From Psilocybe azurescens (lineage: Eukaryota > Basidiomycota > Agaricomycetes > Agaricales > Agrocybaceae), in NCBI GenBank assembly GCA_023853785.1, contig JAJIRX010000364.1, forward strand, positions 1 to 13,710: a stretch of 13,710 nt of DNA, given 5' to 3'. The notes below the pieces were generated by a model, which did no database searches, was not told where the DNA came from, and worked only from the letters and a program-made list of their open reading frames with translations. Of the stretch, positions 1-7,020 are shown one piece after another. The position numbers and the translations under genes are program-made. The number at the start of each line of letters is the position of its first letter. The first letter of the stretch is position 1.

Positions 1-1
1 C

Positions 2-760
2 ATGCAAGAAGGGAACGCGGTCGTCTGGAAACAACAATTCGTCCAGAACAAATTGAACCTCAACACAGGGGACATCGACTTACCGACATACAAGGAATTT
101 ATTGATGAATTCCAGAAGGCATTCAAGCCAGAAGAAGAAGACATTGATGCATTGGACAAATTAAAAATGCTTCAACAAAGGAACCTGACTGCCGAACAAC
201 TAGTAACCAAGTTCAAACTACTGGTTGGAGAAGCGGGATGTCTAACAACTCTGACAGCGCAAAAAACTCTTGATCAAGATGTTCAAAGAAGCGCTGAACC
301 CAGCGCTAGTACAGAAGATCATCCAGTCTGAGAAGAGGCCCACCAAAATCAAAGAATGGTATGACAAGGCCATGTCCTTCGATAGAAGCTATAGACTCGC
401 TATGGCAATAAAAGGCCCATCTCAATCAAATGCACGATCCATTCCCAGAACCACGCCAAGAAAGGACCCCTTCGCAATGGATGTCGACATCATGACCACC
501 GAGGGAATGAACAAGCCTCATGAAAAAGGGGGCTTGTTTCAGATGCAAACAACCAGGATATCTTGCTGTAGACTGCCCTCAGAAGAGGAAGAACAATCCT
601 TTCTTACTGAAGGAATTACCGAAAAGAAATGGACAGCAAGGACCTTCATGCCCATATCTGGGAGTTGAACATGGAGGAGAGAGAGGAATTGGCAAATTTG
701 GCAATGGGAGACCAGGAGGGGGACACCAACACTGAGGATTTTAAATGGAGAACCGAATCG
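2..760 (+). pseudogene. gag: Gag (capsid and zinc knuckle), 5'-partial and frameshifted
   Basis: Gag packages the element RNA into cytoplasmic virus-like particles. The reading starts inside a Retrotrans_gag-like capsid domain (Trp, Phe and Tyr spaced as in the family, frame 2, to about 238). It continues after shifts near 238 and 268 in frame 3 (about 270-510), then in frame 1 with the zinc knuckle (535-576), then in frame 2 from about 625. The knuckle is CX2CX4YX4C: the zinc-binding His is replaced by Tyr (codon 559-561, TAT), a one-base change that should weaken RNA binding. The stretch after the knuckle is charged and Glu-rich, like the Gag-protease linker of related fungal elements. The capsid N-terminus, probably over 100 codons, lies outside the window. 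At least four frame changes make it a pseudogene. Confidence 0.85.
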
Positions 761-769
761 ACGCCGGTC

Positions 770-1500
770 TCTCCACGATTAGGCATCTATTCTGTATTTA
801 TGGCTACACTCAAGAATAAATCTATGCATTTACCAATTTCTTTCTCTGCCATAAAAACAGAAGGCCACAAATTGTCGGAAACCTCGGGTCTAATTGACTC
901 TGGAGCTGGTGGAAAATTCATCAACCAAAACTATGCTAGGAAACTAGGACTCAAACAAAAAGCTTTAAAGGAAAACTTCACAGTATACAACGTGGACGGA
1001 ACTCTCAACAAGAAAGGAACAATCTCTACCTTTGTAGAACTCAATCTTACCATCGGGAACAGAACAAACAAGGAAATTCTACTTGTCTCTGGACTAGGTT
1101 GACAAAAAATTATTCTAGGTCTGCCTTGGCTTCAAAAACAAAACCCCAACATCGATTGGGAAATGGAAAGGTTAAATGGAGGGCTTCCAAATCCATCTGC
1201 ACTACCACTATGGAAGAAGAACTGGAAGAAACTGAACCGATCATAGACATCATGGACACCACGGACGCACCACTTGAGGACTTCAATGCTTTGGTAATAG
1301 ATTTTATCAAAGCAAAAGACTCCAAGAAATGGACCAGGCATGGATCAACGCTGAAAACCACGGCTTCACAAACTCTGGCAATGGAACACAAAACAAGACA
1401 CCCGCTAAACCTCTGGAAGAACTTATTCCACCAGACCTACACGACTACCTCGGACTTTTCGACAAAAGGCAGCAGATCGATTTCCCATCTCAAGACCCTG
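770..1500 (+). pseudogene. pol: Retropepsin-like aspartic protease and linker to RT
   Basis: The aspartic protease cleaves the polyprotein. The catalytic DSGA motif lies at 896-907 within SGLIDSGAGGKFI, followed by a hydrophobic LG-containing segment typical of retropepsins. The frame is interrupted by TGA at 1100-1102, just before an IILGLPWL segment (the flap/ILG part of the family), and that stop sits where relatives have Arg. Homology then passes to frame 1 near 1160-1175 (an acidic linker of Glu and Asp) and to frame 3 near 1325. In frame 3 the pre-RT segment PLEELIPPDLHDYL is recognisable at about 1400-1450. Frame 3 gives way to frame 2 near 1498. The domain itself is intact apart from the TGA. 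The acidic linker is poorly conserved, so its frame assignment is less certain. Confidence 0.82.
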
Positions 1501-2830
1501 GGACCACAAAATCGAACTGAAACCTGGGTTCAAACCAAAACCATGCAATGTCTACAGCCTCACCCCGGAAGAACAAATTGAACAGGACAAATTTCTTAAG
1601 GAAATGCTGGACAAAGGATATATCGTCAAATCAGAATTGGACATTGCATTGCCTTTTTCTTTGTAGCCAAGAAAGATGGAAAACTGCAACCTTGTCAGGA
1701 CTATCGATATCTAAACGAATGGACAATAAAGAATGCCTACCCTTTGCAACAAATTCCCGATCTATTGGACAAACTCAAAGGGGTGAAATTCTTTACCAAG
1801 TTGGACGTCAGACAAGGATACAATAATGTTCACATTCGAAAGGAAGATCAACAGAAAGCCACCTTCAAAACGAATTGAGGACTCTTTGAACCCACGGTTA
1901 TGTTCTTCAGATTATGCAATTACCTGGCCACCTTTCAATCCATGATGGATTTGCTGTTTGAAGGCAAAATCTCTGGAGGGTTTGTGATTATCTACATGGA
2001 CGACATCTTAATCTTTGCCAAAAATCAAGAAGATTTGGCAAAATACGAACAGATTGTCCTGCAAAGACTAAAAGATAACGACCTGTACCTCAAACCAGAA
2101 AAATGTGTCTTCAGACAACGAAAAGTCGAATACCTGGGAATGATAATCAAAGAAGGAAAAATCTCCATGGACCAATCAAAACTTAAAGGAATCTGAGACT
2201 GGCCTGCGCCTACCACAGTCAAGCAAGTCAGGGGATTCCTGGGATTTGGAAATTTCTACCGAAAATTCATCAGGAAGTTCTCTACAGTAGCACAACCCCT
2301 GAATGACCTCCTAAAGAAGGCCAAGAAATTCGAATGGACGGACACAGCTCAACGAGCGTTCGACGAACTGAAACGATGATTCACGGAAGAGCCGGTTCTC
2401 TCAATGCCAGATCCGAACAAACCATTCCAAATTGAATGCGATGCCTCTAAATATGCATCTGGAGCCGTCCTGACTCAACTCGATGGAAACGGCAAAGACA
2501 CCCATGTGCATTTATTTCAAAAACCTTCTCTCGCGACAGAAAGGAATTATGAAATCTATGATCGAGAACTCCTGGCAATTGTACGAGCATTACAGGAATG
2601 GAGGCACTACATTCAAGGATCCAAACATACGACGATCATTCATTCCGACCACAAGAACCTGACCTACTTCAGAAGCCCGAGAAATCTGAACAGACGGCAA
2701 GCTCAATGGTCGTTATTCCTATCCAAATTCGATCTGAAACTAATCCACATGCCCAGGATGAAAATGATTCAATCTGATGCATTATCAAGAAGACCAGATT
2801 TTATACCAGACAAAGACTATGATAACGAAG
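1500..2830 (+). pseudogene. pol: Reverse transcriptase and RNase H
   Basis: This enzyme copies the element RNA into DNA and degrades the template. The RT fingers begin in frame 2 (WDHKIELKPGF, 1499-1531). A one-base loss in a T-run near 1657 moves the reading to frame 1, which then holds for about 1.5 kb. Seen in order: [13 protein letters not shown] (about 1798-1836), catalytic YMDD (1993-2004), the palm/thumb KCVFRQRKVEYLGMII, then RNase H beginning at IECDASKYASGAVL (about 2431-2472) with the later acidic DRELLAI and HSDHKNL motifs (about 2560-2660), and the DALSRRPD tail. Three TGA stops fall in frame (1876, 2194, 2377), each at a position where relatives usually have Arg. All catalytic residues I can see are kept. 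Recent loss by point mutation is likely. Confidence 0.95.
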
Positions 2831-4200
2831 ATGTGACTCTTTTACCAGAGGAACTTTTCATGAATCTAATTGACACCCAACTACAACAGAAAATCATTGA
2901 TTCAGAAGAATTTGACACAGACATTGCGGAAATCCTGAAAGCTCTACTACAAGGAGGACCACTGAATTTACGAACCGACCTCAATGACTGGAGAACGGAA
3001 GAATTCAATGGGAAAAATGTCATTTTTTATAAAGACAAAACATACATACCAAAGAACCAAAAGCTATGGCAACAAGTGGTAAAATCCTTTCACGATCTAC
3101 CATTGGCAGGACACCCCGGAGAACTTGAAACTTATAATGCAGTAAAGACACACTACTGGTGGCCAGGACTACGATCCTTTGTAAAACAATACGTCAAAGG
3201 CTGAGGAATCTGTCAACAATTCAAAATTAATAGAAACCCCTCTCACCCATCTTTCATGCCAATCACCAGACCAACTTCTACACAACCATTTGCAAACTGT
3301 TCAATGGACTACCTAACCAACTTAGCACTGGTCAAGAACAGTGCGGGACAGATTGTGGATGCAATCATGGTCATGGTAGACCATGGGCTTACTAAGGTGG
3401 TGATTTTAATATCTTGCCAGAAAAAAAGGGAAACCGGGAGAGGCACTTGACACAGAAGGAGCAGCTCAACTCTTACTCGACAACCTCTTCAAATGATTTG
3501 GACTCCCAGACAGCATCATCTCCGACCGAGATCCCCTATTCACTGCAAAAGTCTTCCAAGAACTCATGAAACTCCTAGGAATCAAGTCCAAATTAACTAC
3601 AGCCTATCATCCAATAGCAGACAGAACCACCGAGCGATTCAACCAAGAAATAGCAGCCTACCTATCCATCTATTGCTCGTCACACCCAACCGACTGGAAC
3701 AAATCAATTGGAACATTGGAATTTACTCACAACAACAGGAAACACTCCGAAAGGGCCAAAACCCCGTTCGAACTCACCTTAGGTTCATCTCTGTTGGCCA
3801 TTCCACTTGCATTCGAGAACACTAATGCCCCATGTGTGGAAGAAAAAGTCAAACATCTCCTAAAAGATCGAGAAGAAGTGTTAGCCACCCACGAACTTGC
3901 AAGACAAAGGATAGCTGAACAACGGAAATCGAACTTCAAACTGTTCGAGAAAGGAACAAAAGTTTGGCTAGACTCCTGCAACATCTCCACTAGGTACCAT
4001 TCAAAGATGAAACCGAAACAAGAAGGCCCGTTTACGATCACAGAAGTCTTGGGACCTCTCATGTATAGACTCAAAATACCCAAGATATGGAGGATCCACA
4101 ACGTTTTCCACACCACTCTACTCATGCCATACAAAGAAACAGAAACATACAGACCAAACTTCCCAGACCACCACCCGAGATCAAGAATCAGGAAGAACAC
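2830..4200 (+). pseudogene. pol: Integrase (HHCC, DX35E core, GPY/F module)
   Basis: Integrase inserts the cDNA into the genome. The N-terminal HHCC zinc domain is present at about 3090-3220, but the first of the two Cys codons is TGA (3202-3204), which leaves one Cys. The core triad is D at 3307 (in SMDYLTNL), D at 3524 (in IISDRDP) and E at 3632 (in TTERFNQE). The second D and the E are separated by exactly 35 residues. The frame moves from 1 to 2 near 3425 in an A7-GGG run, and a further TGA interrupts at 3494. After the core, a GPF-containing module (KQEGPFTITEVLGP, about 4015-4056) and the NVFHTTLLMPY segment match the GPY/F region of chromovirus integrases. The catalytic geometry is intact; the zinc domain and the frame are not. 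Confidence 0.93.
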
Positions 4201-4386
4201 TGGGAAGTAGAAACTATTCTGAATCACAGAAAGATGGGACGAAAACCCAAGAAAGGGAAGCGGAAATATCAATACCTTATCAAATGGACCGGATTCCCTA
4301 TCTCCGAAGCAATGTGGGAAAAAGATGACACGTTCGACAACGACAGCAAAATTCTTTAAGAATACCACCAATTACACAAACTCTGA
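4160..4386 (+). pseudogene. pol: Chromodomain at the integrase C-terminus
   Basis: A chromodomain at the end of chromovirus integrase is known to steer insertion toward marked chromatin, usually heterochromatin. After a shift from frame 2 to frame 1 near 4160, the segment WEVETILNHRK (from 4201), then YQYLIKWTGF and MWEKDD (about 4267-4330) give the expected strand-strand-helix pattern with aromatic cage candidates Tyr/Trp. A basic insert, MGRKPKKGKRK, sits between the first and second strands and is richer in Lys than usual. The frame meets TAA at 4357-4359, the only interrupting stop in this element that is not TGA. Homology-like sequence (EYHQLHKL) continues to a TGA at 4384-4386, the likely ancestral end of pol. 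Confidence 0.88.
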
Positions 4387-4403
4387 TCATCACTGCCATC
4401 CTG

Positions 4404-4730
4404 ATGCCTCACCTTCTCCGACGCATCACCTCTTCCTTCACTCGAAACTCTGAAACAAACCAACTCAAAACTCCTATCTTTGATACCCCTTTAACCGAAC
4501 AGACCGTAGAAGAACTTGAGATGCTAAGAAGAGAAATTCTCACCCAATACAACAAAACGATCAATCAAAAGGAGACGGCCAACCAGAACTATCACCCGGC
4601 TGCTGCTAAACTTGCCCACCACCAAGCCAGATCTCTATGCCTCAAACTAAATAAGGTCGAACAAGAGCTCTATCAATGCCTTCCACTGATTGCCAAAGTA
4701 GTTAAAAAGACCAAGTCATTCTACCTCTAA
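4404..4730 (+). CDS. Accessory ORF downstream of pol (108 codons, intact), function unknown
   Basis: This open frame starts with ATG 18 bases after the probable ancestral pol stop and ends with TAA 22 bases before the next ORF. It is the only unbroken ORF of the retroelement. The protein begins with a basic segment (MPHLLRRITSSFTR). A helical, charged middle follows, with EELEMLRREILTQYNK and ARSLCLKLNKVEQELYQ segments that could form a short coiled coil. It ends in a Lys-rich tail. I see no signal peptide or membrane segment, so it does not look like an envelope protein despite its env-like position. I do not recognise a named domain. I have the impression that similar ORFs accompany related fungal gypsy elements, but that is not verified here. 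Codon use looks like that of pol, so it belongs to the element. Confidence 0.6.
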   Translation: MPHLLRRITSSFTRNSETNQLKTPIFDTPLTEQTVEELEMLRREILTQYNKTINQKETANQNYHPAAAKLAHHQARSLCLKLNKVEQELYQCLPLIAKVVKKTKSFYL

Positions 4731-4752
4731 ACCATACCCCCAACAACGCAAT

Positions 4753-5586
4753 ATGTCTTTCATCGATACTCCTGCCGCTTCTTCTTCTTCCACCCCTGCC
4801 AACTCACGCCTACAAGGCAAACGACCTGCCATACCTCGCTATGCTCAAACACTGTCAACTTTTGAAGCCCTAGAACTCTTCGCCAATGACGAGATGGCTC
4901 AAGAAATCTGCTTGTCCTTTGAAGACCCAGACACTATTCTTGCCATCGACGAACTGGCAAAGGTCACCAGAGCCCACCAACAAGAAGAACGAGAAATCCG
5001 TCTTGCCAGACTCCAGTCTTGTGCTCAACAAGCTATGGCAACAGCCTTACTAGATCAACTCCAATCATGGGGATTAGAAAGAGAAATCTATGACGTGTTG
5101 AGAAAACATTGTTGCGAATCACCCACCACACGAAAACCGTCCATATTTTCTCTTTCTAGTACCCCTAGTACAATTTTTGCCAATCATTGACAATTCACCA
5201 CAGATTTCACCTCCCACCTCCACTCCCTCGAGATCTCCCATCCCTACGCCTCCATCTCAACGATCTCCAAAGACAATGACTTGTCAATGAAGCTTGTCCA
5301 ATGCTTTGTCAACTACAACCCAGATCGCTCAACAAGCGCAATGTCGGTCACCTGCTACCACTGCAGAGAGCCCAGACACATTTTCCCCAAATGCCCCAAG
5401 TTCAAATGCATTTACTGCCACTGATACGCACCCGGACATTCCTTCTGAGACTGTAGCTACTACCCAGAAACCGAGCAACACATTGACCCCTATTATGGAG
5501 GAGTTGATGAGGATCTTCTCAATGACACCGGAATCGCCAAACACCACAGGCGAACCATATGGAGACTATTGAACTTGTACAGATAA
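4753..5586 (+). pseudogene. Second accessory ORF with two C-terminal CCHC zinc knuckles, broken by three TGA
   Basis: The frame opens at ATG 4753 and stays in one frame to TAA 5584-5586 (277 codons) if three TGA codons at 5188, 5422 and 5446 are read through. No frameshift is needed. The first 145 codons have a Ser/Thr/Pro-rich start, then helical acidic and Gln-rich segments (EALELFANDEMAQEI, LARLQSCAQQAMATALLDQL). After a low-complexity linker comes CX2CX4HX4C (about 5353-5394), an exact retroviral-type zinc knuckle, followed by a second CX2CX6HX4C (about 5407-5454) containing the two TGA codons. The protein would be a nucleic-acid-binding partner, Gag-like in its end but encoded after pol. 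The C-terminal tail is acidic, then basic. Function unknown. The same-frame continuity and exact Cys/His spacing make the extension past 5190 convincing. Confidence 0.7.
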
Positions 5587-5610
5587 TGGACTTCACTCCT
5601 TCTGAGGCAT

Positions 5611-5631
5611 AAGGAGTGTAGTACGGGGTAA
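5611..5631 (+). promoter_or_regulatory. Polypurine tract region next to the 3' LTR
   Basis: A purine-rich stretch (AAGGAG, then ACGGGGTAA) ends exactly where the LTR begins with TGTTACGA. This is the expected place for the plus-strand DNA primer of a Ty3/gypsy element. The purine run is interrupted by a few pyrimidines, so it is a weak example; position is the main support. Confidence 0.6.
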
Positions 5632-6056
5632 TGTTACGACAAGACTTTTTCTTTTTCTTTTCTCTTTTCTTTTCTTTTCCTTTTCCTTTTTCTTTGTCAT
5701 CTTTCACATCGTTGATACATCATTGTATATTCTGATGAACTTACTTTCCATCATATCTACGAAACTCCATCATATCTTTGATGGACTTTCACTTCCATCT
5801 TTTATGATACATCTCTTGATGAACGTTCGATCTGTTTCCTCTATTCTTATACATACATCTGCTGATGAACATTAAACTCGTTTCAACTTGCTGTACAGTT
5901 TGTAGTATTTATACCAGGAAGGATCCACTGTATTCTTTAGCTAGTTCTTGAGAATCCAACCTGCTTAACCTGCTCAACTCAAACTTGAACTTGTTCTTGT
6001 AAACAATTGGTGGTTAGATTATGCACACTGCGTGATTCTAACTTGAGATCGTAACA
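5632..6056 (+). repeat. 3' LTR of the gypsy element (425 bp)
   Basis: The LTR starts TGTTACGA and ends TCGTAACA, perfect 8-bp inverted ends with the canonical TG...CA. It follows the polypurine tract directly. Near its start is a long CT-only tract (about 5646-5694). The octamer TGATGAAC occurs three times (5733, 5817, 5863) and CCATCATATCT twice (5748, 5767), so this part is built of short imperfect repeats. A possible TATA-like stretch, TATTTATACC, lies at 5906-5915. The bases after the end (TTTCT, 6057-6061) would be one copy of the target duplication; the partner is outside the window. The flank is a Tc1 transposase gene. The 5' LTR is not available, so the age of insertion cannot be estimated here. 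Confidence 0.9.
5646..5694 (+). repeat. Pyrimidine-only tract in the LTR
   Basis: About 50 bases consist only of C and T, mostly CTTTT and CTTTTT units. It lies just inside the LTR start. It may be simple slippage or a promoter-like poly(dA:dT)-type element; the sequence alone does not decide. Confidence 0.8.
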
Positions 6057-6740
6057 TTTCTCCACCCCATTCCAGCCCATACACCCCAATACTATGAGAT
6101 TATTCCCTCCTCCATGCTTGACAGTTGGTGTGGTTGTTCCATCAGAGATTGATTCACCTCTAGGTTTCCAGGTGTACACCTTGCCATCTGAGCCAATCCT
6201 GTTGATCTTTGTTTTATCTGACCAGAATATCCTTTTCCAGTCCTCCACAGTCCAGTTTGCATGGGTCTGAGCAAATTTGAGGCACTTTTGACAATGGATA
6301 GCTTGAAGAAGAGGTCACTTTAATTTGACAACAGAGCACAAATTATTTTCCTTGAGGGTATTTCTGACTGCTTGGGGAGAAATAGACAAGGTGATAGCAT
6401 TGTTGATATAGTGAGTAGCCTGGACAGCATTGTCCAGTTTTCCAGTAGTGATTTGGCATACAATTGCTTGTTTATTCCTTGGAGTGAACTTGGAAGAACA
6501 TCCACCTTTGTTGTTTTCCTTGTCAGAATTAATCTCTTTCTTGATCCTTCCTATGGTAGACTTCCCAAAACCAGTTTTGGACTCTATTTGATGAACAGAA
6601 AAGCCTTCTTCAAGAAGAGAAATGATAGAGGAGTGCTGAGAGGACTTTATGTGGTAATGGAAAGAAAGATATGGTGGTGGAAAGAAAGAAAGATTGTTAA
6701 ACTTGAATTCAACATGACAAACTTTTATAAATAGTGTCAC
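6057..6740 (-). pseudogene. Tc1-like transposase, N-terminal part, truncated by the gypsy LTR
   Basis: Tc1-type transposases cut and paste their element at TA sites. On the - strand, reading from about 6740 downward, a helix-turn-helix DNA-binding part appears first (SLLEEGFSVHQIESKTGFGK, STIGRIKKE), then a second HTH-like part (ISPQAVRNTLKENNL). The catalytic domain then begins with NWTVEDWKRIFWSDKTKINR and TTPTVKHGGGNN, which are strong Tc1 family hallmarks. The first catalytic Asp is in WSDKT; relatives have WSDET. A TGA (- strand, 6317-6315) lies in frame in a Lys/Arg-rich linker. The gene stops at GWNGVEK at the LTR edge, so the other two catalytic acids are missing; they should lie beyond the 5' LTR. 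No clear ATG is seen (the open frame begins GTG), so the start is uncertain. No CpG is present in this stretch. Confidence 0.9.
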
Positions 6741-6805
6741 ATGACTTTATTTATTTTTCTCACAATTTATACAGTGTAATTTTACTTGTTATATGGTAGA
6801 TATTA
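6741..6805. other. AT-rich sequence between Tc1 coding part and the inverted-repeat unit
   Basis: AT-rich DNA with no gene. On the - strand a TATTTATAAAAG sequence just inside the open frame (about 6720-6735) could be a TATA-like element. A CACTGTA sequence ending at 6776, next to a TA at 6777-6778, could be an alternative outer end of the Tc1 element. Neither can be confirmed without a second copy. Confidence 0.4.
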
Positions 6806-6838
6806 TAGTGGATCAAACAACTGTCCTACTTTTGTATT
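6804..6838 (+). repeat. Left terminal inverted repeat of the 213-bp unit
   Basis: This is paired with 6983-7020 on the opposite strand. The shared core reads AACTGTCC, then one C/T difference, then ACTTTTG. The outermost base is T where the partner has C. Confidence 0.72.
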
Positions 6839-7018
6839 ATTTTGTCTATTTTATTACTCCATCATTTTTTATTCAAATCACATGATTTTGAAGGCAATTA
6901 TGGAGTTCACATGTTCAACTATAACATATGTTAATTTCAGATTTTTAGTTGAAGCGTTCCCATGTTATTAGCAATTTAATTCAAAAGTTGCAAAAGTGGG
7001 ACAGTTTTTGAGCCACTG
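6806..7018. mobile_element. 213-bp unit with Tc1-like terminal inverted repeats (MITE candidate)
   Basis: The left end (from 6806, TAGTGGATCAAACAAC...) and the reverse complement of the right end (from 7018, CAGTGGCTCAAAAACTG...) match over about 33-40 bases with only a few mismatches and one single-base gap. A TA dinucleotide lies outside each end (6804-6805 and 7019-7020), the target duplication of Tc1/mariner elements. CAGTGG followed by an A-rich stretch is the common style of Tc1 ends. No coding capacity is visible inside; the interior is AT-rich. It may be an independent non-autonomous element, or the right end may be the outer TIR of the Tc1 element to the left, with the inner copy an internal inverted repeat. 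The right edge interrupts a pogo-like gene. Confidence 0.7.
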
Positions 7019-7020
7019 TA
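6983..7020 (-). repeat. Right terminal inverted repeat of the 213-bp unit
   Basis: On the - strand it begins TA then CAGTGGCTC, with AACTGTCC further in. It marks the point where the pogo-like reading frame begins on the other side, so it is a real insertion edge. Confidence 0.75.

Larger units (their letters stand above)
1..6056 (+). mobile_element. Ty3/gypsy chromovirus retrotransposon, 5' end outside the window
   Basis: The order gag, protease, reverse transcriptase, RNase H, integrase, chromodomain, polypurine tract, LTR is the Ty3/gypsy order, with the integrase after RNase H and a C-terminal chromodomain typical of chromoviruses. Only one LTR is in the window; the 5' LTR, primer binding site and gag start lie upstream of base 1. 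The coding frame is interrupted by about ten single-base shifts and ten in-frame stops, nine of them TGA, so this copy cannot make a full Gag-Pol. The right LTR edge cuts a Tc1-like transposase gene, so the element inserted into older transposon DNA. CpG is much more frequent here than in the DNA to its right, which suggests a younger insertion. The class assignment is firm; the fungal origin is inferred from family resemblance. Confidence 0.95.

Noticed and set aside
3727..4371. Long minus-strand open frame (214 codons) opposite the integrase
   Set aside because: It lies exactly opposite strongly conserved integrase and chromodomain sequence and has no recognisable domain; it is a shadow frame.
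1100..5448. TGA might be read as Trp or another amino acid (alternative code)
   Set aside because: Most TGA positions match Arg in the families, frameshifts are also present, and normal TGG codons are common. Decay explains it better.
4404..5586. Envelope gene of an errantivirus-like element
   Set aside because: There is no signal peptide, membrane segment or furin-like site, and the second ORF ends in zinc knuckles.
6372..6734. 120-codon plus-strand ORF
   Set aside because: It is opposite the Tc1 HTH region, whose minus-strand reading shows clear family motifs.
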